Below, one piece after another: positions 1 to 8,609 of a stretch of DNA of 64,000 nt; the stretch's first letter is position 1; every line of letters begins with the position of its first letter. Below the pieces are notes generated by a model, which saw nothing but the letters and a program-made list of their open reading frames with translations, was not told where the DNA came from and searched no databases. The DNA is from Pseudomonadota bacterium (GTDB lineage Bacteria; Desulfobacterota; Desulfobulbia; Desulfobulbales; JAGXFP01): NCBI GenBank assembly GCA_018814305.1, contig JAHJAA010000006.1, positions 1 to 64,000 of the forward strand, in the 5' to 3' direction. The translations under genes and the position numbers were made by a program.

Positions 1-897
1 AGTGTTATGAAAATATAGGTCTTTTGTCGGGCTGAAGCCGTCAAAGCCTCTTGCGCCGGTATTACATCTGAGCAGATAGAGGCGGAGCAGTCAATTGATC
101 TAAGTTTTCCACTGTTGACCGCCTATATCGGGAGCGGCTGTTTTCATGACACCTCCAAGTAAAGCATATTTAATACCGTAATAAAGGAGAATTATTCTCA
201 TCTCTTATCTAGATGAAATTGTTTGTGATTCCACCGAAACAACAGGTAATACCGTACTACAATGTCTTATAAACTAGTTTTATAATCGGAAGCGAACTGT
301 AATAAATATTTATAGTGATGACAGAATTTCGGGGGGTAATAGAAAAAAACTTTTCATGGCAATTCATCCCTGTGTTAAGATTTGTTCATTTGGCTAATCT
401 CCCATAAACACAATATGATAAACAGATTCTTTAAATCAAATTATTTCAGTAAATATATATTTTTTTTAATTGTTTATGATCAATAAAAGTAAAACATACA
501 GATTTTAGGAGTGAATGGTTTGACGGATCGATTTGGTGAGCAGGAGAGGTCAGAGTGATGTGATTTACTATGTAAATGCTGAAATTGATAAATAAATGAG
601 CAACTCGTTAGTGCTTTATTGCAGTAAAAAGATTTGTTTTCTGGTTTTATTAGGGGTGGTTTTTGGAAATATAAACTTGTTGTTCTTAGGTATTGACATC
701 TCTGTCGGTTTTTGAGAGAATATAATGTAAAATTAAATATTTAGTTTGGTCAGTCAGGGAAAGTCTTCTTGTCTTAGTCTCGACGTAACCTGTGGTTTGC
801 TGTGGTTTTTTTGGGTTCATTTGGCCTTCGTTCCTGTTTGATAGGGTCTGGTCGGCGTTTTGAATTTTACTACAACAAAAAATATACGGTTTCTGAA

Positions 898-1533
898 ATG
901 ATTCAAAAATGTACTAAGTTGAGTTTAGGTTTCTTTCTCGTAGGATTGTTTTTTGGTTCGGTCCAGGCTCAGTCCATGGGGGAATTAATCATCAATCGGT
1001 CGGCCATGGTGGTTGAACAGCTCAATCGGGGACTTGAGGACAAGCCCAATGATCCCGTCCTGTTAAACGAGAGAGGGGTTGCGTTAAAGGATATGGGTCA
1101 GTATCAACATGCCCTGGTCGATTTTGATGCAGCCTTGGCCTCACGTCCTGAGGTCGCGGTTATCTGGAATAATCGGGGGCACGTCAATCTTCTTCTTGGG
1201 CATTATAGGCAGGCCGTTACTGATTGCACCAAGGCTTTATCGTTAGCTCCGGAAAGTGTCCCGGCAATGAACAATCGGGCAATGGCCTGGTTGGGCTTGA
1301 ATAACTTGATCCTGGCCCAAGCCGATTTAGATCATGCCCTGTCGGTCGATCCCTTCTTTGCTCCGGCATTGGTCAATCGGTCTGCGGTATTTCTTCTCAC
1401 TGGCGATTATGAACGAGCGGCGGCCGATAAAGAGGCGGCCCGGGCCTTGGGGTGGATTGACTCCCCGGGGGAAAGAGCGCTTCCCGGTTTTCCCTTGGCC
1501 ATGCAATCATTCGAAGTGGCTGTTACTCCCTGA
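898..1533 (+). CDS. TPR-repeat protein with N-terminal signal peptide
   Basis: Tandem TPR-like units (NDPVLLNERGVALKDMGQYQHALVDFDAAL..., WNNRGHVNLLLGHYRQAVTDCTKAL); signal sequence MIQKCTKLSLGFFLVGLFFGSVQAQ supports the start at 898 rather than 802. Confidence 0.8.
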   Translation: MIQKCTKLSLGFFLVGLFFGSVQAQSMGELIINRSAMVVEQLNRGLEDKPNDPVLLNERGVALKDMGQYQHALVDFDAALASRPEVAVIWNNRGHVNLLLGHYRQAVTDCTKALSLAPESVPAMNNRAMAWLGLNNLILAQADLDHALSVDPFFAPALVNRSAVFLLTGDYERAAADKEAARALGWIDSPGERALPGFPLAMQSFEVAVTP

Positions 1534-1600
1534 CGAGGGGTGACGGGATTTGGTTCTTATGAATGTTAATGACGTCCAAATCGGTTTTATTTCCTGACCA

Positions 1601-2716
1601 TCAATCTTCCTGAAGCATCAAGATTGTTTTGAGCCGGGTCTTACGGCCCGAAATCCCGAGTTTTTTTCGAATATTGTCACGATGAAATTCAATGGTCCTG
1701 ATTGATAGGTTGAGGAGGTTTGCGATTTCTTTGGTGGATTTGTTTTGTTTGATCAGGTTGGCAACCTTGAGTTCCGCCGGAGACAGATCGACTTCGTCCG
1801 AAAGGAGTTTTTGGAGTACCGGTGAGATAATTTGATCCAGGTTTTTTTTGATGATGGCGAGGTATTCCTGTTGTTCCCGATTTAACCTGGTTTTTTTCAG
1901 TTTCAGGAGGAATGGTTCTGTAAGTTCCTTGATCTGCAGGAGAAGATTGCGATTCATCTCCTCTTCTCGTTCAGCCAGATTTTCCAGATCTCCCTCGGAA
2001 AACTTCTGGAGAAGAACTCTTAGAGCGATATTCGATTGCTCAAGTTCGTGGTCTTTTTCCGTGAGGACCTGTTTTTTGGTCAGAAGATCGGTACGGGTCT
2101 GATCTAATTTCTGTTCAGTTGAATGAAGTTGTTCTGTTCGTTGATCAAGTAGTTCCGAAATCTGCTGATTGGCCTTCCCCAGTTCCTCGTTGGTATTGAG
2201 CAGGGCTCGTTCCGTATGCCATTTGCTGCACAAAGATGCGGCAAACTGCCTGACTTCTTCTGGGCGTACTGGCTTCTGCAGATAGAGCAGCTTATCCTCT
2301 GGTGGTACCTTTATGGCAATTTCAGCCGGATCAACATCGGTGAAAGCCGTCATGATCATAATGTTCGTGTCCTGATCAAATGTGCGGATCCGCTCCGCTG
2401 TCCACAGCCCATCTTTTCCCGGCGGCATTTTCATATCGAGAAAGACCATGGCAAATCTTTCATTGGCGGCAACCGATGCCTGGACTGCTTTGACGGCCTC
2501 TTCCCCTTGGGAGCAAGAGGTTAGTTGGTACCTTTTTTTGGGGGTTGACTTGTGCCCGTCGTTAAAGAGTTCTGTCCCAAGTGCCTGTAGCAATGATTTG
2601 GTGTTGTGTAGAGATGACGTTTCATCAGGGCAGAGTACCTGTTGCATCATTTTGTGAATATCGTGTTCGTCATCGACTATCAAAATTCTGAACGGTTTTG
2701 TTTCGGTGGTTCCCAT
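1601..2716 (-). CDS. Response regulator: N-terminal REC, coiled coil, C-terminal LuxR-type HTH
   Basis: FRILIVDDEHDIHKMMQQVL, FLDMKMPPGKDG, and C-terminal LSPAELKVANLIKQNKSTKEIANLLNLSIRTIEFHRDNIRKKLGI. Confidence 0.85.
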   Translation of the reverse strand: MGTTETKPFRILIVDDEHDIHKMMQQVLCPDETSSLHNTKSLLQALGTELFNDGHKSTPKKRYQLTSCSQGEEAVKAVQASVAANERFAMVFLDMKMPPGKDGLWTAERIRTFDQDTNIMIMTAFTDVDPAEIAIKVPPEDKLLYLQKPVRPEEVRQFAASLCSKWHTERALLNTNEELGKANQQISELLDQRTEQLHSTEQKLDQTRTDLLTKKQVLTEKDHELEQSNIALRVLLQKFSEGDLENLAEREEEMNRNLLLQIKELTEPFLLKLKKTRLNREQQEYLAIIKKNLDQIISPVLQKLLSDEVDLSPAELKVANLIKQNKSTKEIANLLNLSIRTIEFHRDNIRKKLGISGRKTRLKTILMLQED

Positions 2717-2789
2717 CGCCTGATTGTCTCCTGAAACTTAAAAAAATATCGATCTGGGTGGGCCAGGTCAGCTATTCTTGAAACCTATC

Positions 2790-4727
2790 TCAATCCCTCA
2801 TGAAGCGCGGGAAGAGGAGATGAAAGGTTGCGCCCCTTTTTGGTCCGGGACTTTCTGCATAGAGCTTGCCTTGAAGAGAGGTAACTGTATTGGCACACCA
2901 GTGGAGGCCGATTCCGGATGTTTCTTTAGATTTGGTTGAGTATCCTCGTTCAAAGATCTTCGTGAGGTTTTCCTGGTTGATGCCGATGCCGTTATCCGTA
3001 ACGGTACAATGGATAAATTCCGTATTTGACTCAAGTACCGTAAAGGCCTTGATGGTGATGATGCCTTGATTGGCATCTTGTTGTTGCAGAATCGCTTCCG
3101 CTGCATTGTTTAAGAGGTTCGTTAGAACGTGGAGTAGGGCGGTTTTTGCGACGATAATCTTTCCTGTGACCTCGATCATGCTTTCCAGAGAGATTCGTTG
3201 GGGGGCATACCGTTCCAGGTAGAGTAATTGTCCAGCGTTCTCGATCAATTGATTCATGGTGGTTTGTTCGTAATATCGTTTGGATGAAGTAAACTGTTCC
3301 TGGTCGTAAAGAATTTTTTCAATTATTGAGATCCGATGGTTCATTACGGTCAAACGGGCGACGGCATCGTTTGTGATGTTTTTAAGATGATGGATTGCAG
3401 TGGAAAAATACTGCTGAAGCAATTCTCTCCGTTCTATGGGGGGAGTTGCTTCCATAAGTTCTTTGCAGGCTTTTTCCATTTGCTCATGGGGAATTTCACT
3501 AATCTCTTCCTTGAGCAAACCGATATCGACCAGGAGTGGAGTCAGTCCGTTGCGGATATTATGCATGGCCCCGGAAGCCATTTCAGCCATTCCGGTATAA
3601 TATGATTGTTCAACTAGCTGTTTTCGGGCCTTGTTCTTGATTGCAAGCATATCATCAAATTCCCGGGCCAGAATTCCGATTTCGTTCTTGGATATGAGCG
3701 TCTGGGGAATACGAGCGTCGGAGGTTCCATTGTTCTTCAAGCCGATGGCATGACGGGTCAGTCGGTCAATCGGGGTCACGACGATATGGCGAATAATTTC
3801 AAGGAGGATAACCAGGATCAGGAGTCCACTGGCAATGGTTGAAACCAGAGTTCCACTAAGAACATCCCGCCCGAGAGCTGTAATAGTTCGGGTGATTTGG
3901 ACCCGCAGTAAGAGGCTTGCCTTGCCGGAGATATCATCCATGATTGCGTAAATGTGGAGATGTTTGTCGTTGATCTCCTCTACGAGGGGGGTGTCGATGT
4001 CCGTGATTTCGGCGAGGAGAGAATCTGAAGGTGGATTGGTTCCTTTTTTGACCGACATTAAACACGGCTTGTCCGGGCAGGAGAAAGCATCATTCGTCAA
4101 CCCTTCGGGGCAGATGAGCTCCATAATGTCGAAATCAACATTGATCATGTTGCTGAATTCGATTCGAAGTTCATCGCTCAAGAATCGGCCCATGATAAAT
4201 GTCCCGCGAGGGGGGCCGTTATCCATTGAGGTGAGAATTGGTTGAGCGGCAATGAGCATCGGGCCATGGGCTGTATTCATGATTCCCTTGGCTGCTTGGG
4301 TCAAGAGGGGGTGGTCTTTGGGAAAGGTGGTCGTGGGGAGTTCCGGGAGAAAAAGTGGGGCGGATTCTTCATCCATCCGCGTCTCGCCCCAGGCCACATG
4401 CCCTGCTTCATCGATGATGAAAAGGGCATTAATCTGATTTGTGGAATAGGTTGATGGTATGAGGTTTGATTCGACATACCCTTCATTCCGATCATGAACG
4501 AAACTGTACGTGTCATCCCAGGCGCCCCAGTCGGTGGCCAGACTCTCGAGGCGATTGATCTCATGATTGATCACGGCCTGGATTCGTTGCAGATCTTTGA
4601 GTGATTCTTCTTTTTCAATCCGTTGGAATACCGGGAAGACGATATAGCTTTGGCCTAACCCAATAAATGCCGTCAACAGTACAATAGAAATCAGAATCGT
4701 GAAGAAAATTTCTTTTCTGAGTGTCAT
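2790..4727 (-). CDS. Membrane sensor histidine kinase with CHASE4-like sensor, HAMP and HATPase domains
   Basis: N-terminal TM; DWGAWDDTYSFV (CHASE4-like); MHNIRNGLTPLL H-box; NLLNNAAEAIL N-box; DNGIGINQENLTKIFERGYSTK and SGIGLHWCANT G-boxes. Confidence 0.85.
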   Translation of the reverse strand: MTLRKEIFFTILISIVLLTAFIGLGQSYIVFPVFQRIEKEESLKDLQRIQAVINHEINRLESLATDWGAWDDTYSFVHDRNEGYVESNLIPSTYSTNQINALFIIDEAGHVAWGETRMDEESAPLFLPELPTTTFPKDHPLLTQAAKGIMNTAHGPMLIAAQPILTSMDNGPPRGTFIMGRFLSDELRIEFSNMINVDFDIMELICPEGLTNDAFSCPDKPCLMSVKKGTNPPSDSLLAEITDIDTPLVEEINDKHLHIYAIMDDISGKASLLLRVQITRTITALGRDVLSGTLVSTIASGLLILVILLEIIRHIVVTPIDRLTRHAIGLKNNGTSDARIPQTLISKNEIGILAREFDDMLAIKNKARKQLVEQSYYTGMAEMASGAMHNIRNGLTPLLVDIGLLKEEISEIPHEQMEKACKELMEATPPIERRELLQQYFSTAIHHLKNITNDAVARLTVMNHRISIIEKILYDQEQFTSSKRYYEQTTMNQLIENAGQLLYLERYAPQRISLESMIEVTGKIIVAKTALLHVLTNLLNNAAEAILQQQDANQGIITIKAFTVLESNTEFIHCTVTDNGIGINQENLTKIFERGYSTKSKETSGIGLHWCANTVTSLQGKLYAESPGPKRGATFHLLFPRFMRD

Positions 4728-5020
4728 GGCTTTCTCGATGGTTATCCATTGCGTTGTGGCGGAGGATCTGGACGGGATAATAGCTTTGTGATTACCATGG
4801 GTTGCTCATCTTGTTGATTCTTCTGATGTTTTCTCTGGACATCTTTAGCCTGGGCATTGATGACCCGCAGGGGTTGCTCCGAATCAGATCTTAGCCCGGC
4901 CCATCATGCTAACGCCTCCCGCTGGTGAATGTCGACTGTCTGGGTGTTGGGATATGTCTTCAGCGATGATAGGTCACCCGAAACAGTATCAGATTTCATC
5001 GGGACGGAGCTATCTATTTT

Positions 5021-5046
5021 CCGATACATTTGGCAAAACGTATCGG
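5021..5046. repeat. Short inverted repeat CCGATAC-N12-GTATCGG in the gap between the CHASE4 kinase and the HAO-like gene
   Basis: Exact 7-bp arms at 5021-5027 and 5040-5046. Confidence 0.4.
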
Positions 5047-5183
5047 GCAGTGATCATCAGGCCCTAACGGTAATATGGTTCATACTGCTAGGTAGACAAC
5101 GTTGACGGACGAAGACCATATTCTGAATTGCGTTTTCTGGGGTCTGGTTTTCGCCAGTTGTTGAGAGGGACAAACTCCTGGGC

Positions 5184-5218
5184 AAAAAAAAGGCCGGAAC
5201 GAGGGGATCGTTCCGGCC
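5184..5218 (-). terminator. Rho-independent terminator of the octaheme cytochrome gene
   Basis: Perfect 11-bp stem GGCCGGAACGA/TCGTTCCGGCC followed on the minus strand by a T8 run; lies just after the stop at 5269. Confidence 0.85.
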
Positions 5219-5268
5219 CGGGGAGAAATGCTCGGAAAATGGATGCTCAACCAGGGGTTGAGGGAGGA

Positions 5269-6603
5269 TTAATCCATTTTCTGATTGTACCGCTCTTTGT
5301 AATAATCTTTGATTTCAGAGAGGCGTTTGGGGTCAAAGCCTTTGGTGAACCAGGCATGCCGTGGATCGCCGTCAATGTACTTCTTGATGATCTCTTCATA
5401 CACCTCTGGTTTCCCGGCCTTCTTGCAGGCCTCTTCGGCCTCGGGCAGCATCTCGGTGTAAAAGTGCTTGGCCACATCGTAGATGCCGTGCCACCAGGCG
5501 TAGTCAGGTCCGGACATGGCGGCTCCGTGGCGGGCCCGGCGTCCTTCATGGTGCCATAATTCCCAATAGATCCAGTCGATCTTGTCATCGAAGTTGGCCT
5601 TGGTCAACACTCCTTTGTCCATGAGAATGGCGCGAATTTCCTTGGCTGGAACTGCGAATTTGGTGTTGTAGAGATCGACGAAGTCATCGAGTTGCTTGTA
5701 GAATCCATCGACAAAGGTCTTGCTGTGGCAGGAGGTGCAGACATCCTGCATGTTGGCGAGTTTCTGTGGGGAATCCTTGGTCCGTGAGGACACGGCTGCG
5801 CGAAGATCCCAGCTTAACCGGGCACCCACATCATGGGTCACGGCCTGGGTGGAGGTTGCGCCGAGATGACAGGTGGAACAGGTGGGGGCATCGAAATAAT
5901 CTTCACCCGGAACCCATTTAGGACGATCCATGTTCAGTTCATCTTCATAGGCCCGGTAGAGAATCCCGTGCTTCGATTCTTCGTAGACCTCTTTCTGGGG
6001 ATGGTCCGGTCCCAGGTGGCATTTGCCGCAGACCTCGGGTTTTCTGGCCTGTTCCTTACTGAATCGGTGTCTGGTATGGCAGGCGCTACAGGTTCCCTTG
6101 GAGCCGTCCGGGTTGACCCGACCGATTCCGGTATTTGGCCAGGTTGAAGGATCAAGGCTGCCATCAGCCTTAGTCTTGACCAGTGAGCCGTGGCATTGCC
6201 GACATCCAACAGCAACTGCCGGTTCACCACCAAGCGTCTGCCCCAGTAAGCCGTCATTGGAATTTAAGATATTGCCGGCTTCAGCGTGGTGGCTCGCTTC
6301 CTGTTCGGCGCTTTCTTTGGCATGACATCGGCCGCAATCTTTTGGCGAGACAATGGTTGCCACCAGAAAACCATTGTGATCCATGGCGTCGGCATCACCT
6401 TTCTGAGCTACATGGCATTCAAAACATCCGACTCCGGCCTGCCAGTGAGGGCTTGACTCCCACTGGGTGACGATGCCGGGCATCAAGTCGGCATGACAGG
6501 CGAGACATTCTGTTGTGTCCTTTGACACTGCGGCCCAGGCGGAACCACCGACACCCAGCATCACCAGCATTCCTGCTGAAAGTTGAAACGCTAATTTTTT
6601 CAT
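5269..6603 (-). CDS. Octaheme c-type cytochrome, hydroxylamine oxidoreductase (HAO)-like family
   Basis: Signal peptide; eight CxxCH motifs (CLACH, CFECH, CGRCH, CRQCH, CSACH, CGKCH, CSTCH, CTSCH); C-terminal HHEGRRARHGAAMSGPDYAWWHGIYDV helix region typical of HAO-like proteins; AAAGGAG ribosome-binding site upstream. Confidence 0.85.
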   Translation of the reverse strand: MKKLAFQLSAGMLVMLGVGGSAWAAVSKDTTECLACHADLMPGIVTQWESSPHWQAGVGCFECHVAQKGDADAMDHNGFLVATIVSPKDCGRCHAKESAEQEASHHAEAGNILNSNDGLLGQTLGGEPAVAVGCRQCHGSLVKTKADGSLDPSTWPNTGIGRVNPDGSKGTCSACHTRHRFSKEQARKPEVCGKCHLGPDHPQKEVYEESKHGILYRAYEDELNMDRPKWVPGEDYFDAPTCSTCHLGATSTQAVTHDVGARLSWDLRAAVSSRTKDSPQKLANMQDVCTSCHSKTFVDGFYKQLDDFVDLYNTKFAVPAKEIRAILMDKGVLTKANFDDKIDWIYWELWHHEGRRARHGAAMSGPDYAWWHGIYDVAKHFYTEMLPEAEEACKKAGKPEVYEEIIKKYIDGDPRHAWFTKGFDPKRLSEIKDYYKERYNQKMD

Positions 6604-6654
6604 AACTCTTTCTCCTTTGTTAGTTTGTATTGCTACGTCCTGCTTTTTATAGAG

Positions 6655-6669
6655 GCAAAGAGTGTGCCA
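6655..6669 (-). promoter_or_regulatory. Sigma54 (-24/-12) promoter for the HAO-like gene
   Basis: Minus strand reads TGGCAC-ACTCT-TTGC; GG and GC separated by exactly 10 nt; about 50 nt upstream of the ATG at 6603. Confidence 0.85.
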
Positions 6670-6721
6670 GTTGTGTAATGGACTGTTTTTGCAGATAATT
6701 TTATTTTTTGAGTCAAGGCGC

Positions 6722-6774
6722 GTTACTTTTTGGTTACGTTACTGGTTGGCTTAGTGTTACCATAAGGTTACGTG
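6722..6774. promoter_or_regulatory. Candidate enhancer (UAS) array: two copies of GTTAC-N6-GTTACGT plus an extra GTTAC
   Basis: GTTAC at 6722, 6733, 6738, 6756, 6767; two 11-bp-spaced pairs offset by 34 bp, lying between two sigma54-like promoters. Confidence 0.6.
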
Positions 6775-6931
6775 TTGGTGAAATTCTATAATGATGGAAA
6801 TGATTCAGGCAAGTATTTTTGATTTTTTTGCCATGGCAAAAGATGCTTCGTCTGCTCTGGCTGAAAGTTTTTCGCAAGCCATCAAGGTTTTTGCCCCGAT
6901 CTGGCCTTGGGAAACTTGCCAATGCATTTTT

Positions 6932-6947
6932 TGGCTGGAATTTTGCT
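6932..6947 (+). promoter_or_regulatory. Second, weaker sigma54-like promoter facing the heme-sensor kinase operon
   Basis: TGGCTGGAATTTTGCT: GG and GC separated by 10 nt, intact TTGCT -12 element, but TG instead of AC in the -24 element. Confidence 0.5.
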
Positions 6948-6997
6948 TAACAAATGGACTGGTTCTGTGGGAACGGACTTTTTTGGAATAAAGAGAG

Positions 6998-8542
6998 GTG
7001 AAGGCCATGAGGCTGCGGATTAAAATGTCTTTGCTGGTCAGTTGTACGGTGGCCATCTCCTTTGGCGTTACCTTTGCCAAGGTCTCTTCTTTTCAGCACG
7101 GACTGGTGATCGGGCAGGCCGAACGGCAGGCCCGGATGCTGGCCCAGCAGATTATGCTGACCAGAAAGTGGGTTGCGGACCATGATGGTCTTTTTCTCAT
7201 CAAGAAACCCGGAGTCGAAAAGAATCCGTTTCTGCCGGAGGGTGAAGTTCGGTCTGATGATGGTCAGGTGTACGTTAAACGGAATCCGGCCATGGTGACC
7301 CGCGAGCTTTCCGAGTATGCCGCCCATGATGATTTCTGCCGATTCCGGGTGACCAGTCTGAAACCGGTCAATCCGGCCAACAGTCCAGATGCCTTTGAGC
7401 GGTCGAGTCTGCAGGCCTTTGAAGGAGGGCGGCAGGAGGCCCTCGAAATTAAAGACGGAGCCTCCGGCCGGGTTCTTCGGTTTATGATGCCCTTAAAGGT
7501 TGAGGAGTCATGTCTCGATTGTCACGCCATCCATGGATATCAGGTTGGAGATGTCCGAGGTGGGCTCAGTCTCGAAATTCCAATTTCCTGGGCGGATGAG
7601 ACAATTGCCGCCAACAATCGGATTTTGCTGGTGGCCGGGAGTTTGACTATTTTGATAACCGCCCTGACCATTTTTCTCTTGATTGACACCATCGTGGTTC
7701 GGCGGTTGGGATGGTTGGCTCTTGCCATGAATCGCTTTACCGGAGGGGAACTCCCGCAACAACGACTCCCGGCAGGTACTGATGAAATCGCCGGGCTGGC
7801 TGGCAATTTTCGAGATTTAGCCGGTCGTTTGGTGCGCTCCCAGGGCGAACTTGATCAGACCCGGGACCAGATGATTCAACAGGAGAAGATGGCAGCCGTG
7901 GGGCGATTGGCGGCCGGCATTGCCCATGAGATCAACAATCCCCTGGGCGGGATGCGAAACTGTGTCAAGAGTATGCGGGAGGCCCCTGAGGATAGTGGGA
8001 TGAGGAACCGGTATCTGGAGCTCATTGATACCGGTTTACAGAGAATCGGCCGGATCGTCCGGCAATTGCTGGATTTTGGCCGGAAGGATCCACTTTGTCT
8101 GCGGGAGGTTCGCATCGATGAGGTGATCCGGGAATGTTTGGGGTTGCTGGAGTATCAGTTGAAACAGATCAAGGTCAAGCTTGATCTTAGGCTCGATCAA
8201 CCGGCCCTGGTGGACGTGGAGGCGTTGAAACAGGTCTTGGTCAACCTGGCCTTGAACGGGATTCAGGCCATGCCGGATGGTGGAACCCTGACCGTCTTCA
8301 GTCGATACCGGGGCGGAGCAATTGAAATCATCTTTCGGGATACCGGGGTTGGCATTGCCCCTGAGCATCTTCACCATATTTTTGAACCGTTCTTTACCAC
8401 CAAGGAGATCGGTCAGGGTACCGGCCTTGGCCTGTCGGTTTCCTATGCCCTGGTTGGCAGAATGGGTGGGGAGATTACTCTGGACAGTGTGCCGGGGCAA
8501 GGATCTGATTTTCGAATTGTTCTTCCACCTCAGGGGGCTTGA
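6998..8542 (+). CDS. Heme-binding sensor histidine kinase (DUF3365/Tll0287-like periplasmic domain with CxxCH, HAMP, HisKA, HATPase)
   Basis: N-terminal TM, EESCLDCHAIHGYQVGDVRGGLSLEIPI, second TM, GRLAAGIAHEINNPLGGMRN H-box, FFTTKEIGQGTGLGLSVSYALV. Confidence 0.88.
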   Translation: MKAMRLRIKMSLLVSCTVAISFGVTFAKVSSFQHGLVIGQAERQARMLAQQIMLTRKWVADHDGLFLIKKPGVEKNPFLPEGEVRSDDGQVYVKRNPAMVTRELSEYAAHDDFCRFRVTSLKPVNPANSPDAFERSSLQAFEGGRQEALEIKDGASGRVLRFMMPLKVEESCLDCHAIHGYQVGDVRGGLSLEIPISWADETIAANNRILLVAGSLTILITALTIFLLIDTIVVRRLGWLALAMNRFTGGELPQQRLPAGTDEIAGLAGNFRDLAGRLVRSQGELDQTRDQMIQQEKMAAVGRLAAGIAHEINNPLGGMRNCVKSMREAPEDSGMRNRYLELIDTGLQRIGRIVRQLLDFGRKDPLCLREVRIDEVIRECLGLLEYQLKQIKVKLDLRLDQPALVDVEALKQVLVNLALNGIQAMPDGGTLTVFSRYRGGAIEIIFRDTGVGIAPEHLHHIFEPFFTTKEIGQGTGLGLSVSYALVGRMGGEITLDSVPGQGSDFRIVLPPQGA

Positions 8543-8609
8543 TCGGCCAAGATGAGGTGGTGGTCGCCCGTGGAGTGGGGCGAGGAGTGGATGATTTATA
8601 ACGAGAGGA

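Noticed and set aside
5128-5559. 143-aa plus-strand ORF overlapping the HAO-like gene terminator
   Set aside because: Antisense to the strong multiheme cytochrome CDS and crosses its terminator hairpin; no family similarity.
6791-6991. 66-aa ORF (MMEMIQASIFDFFAMAK...) between the HAO-like gene and the sensor kinase
   Set aside because: It spans the candidate sigma54 site at 6932-6947, has no recognisable family, and has low-quality composition; more likely a chance ORF in the regulatory region.
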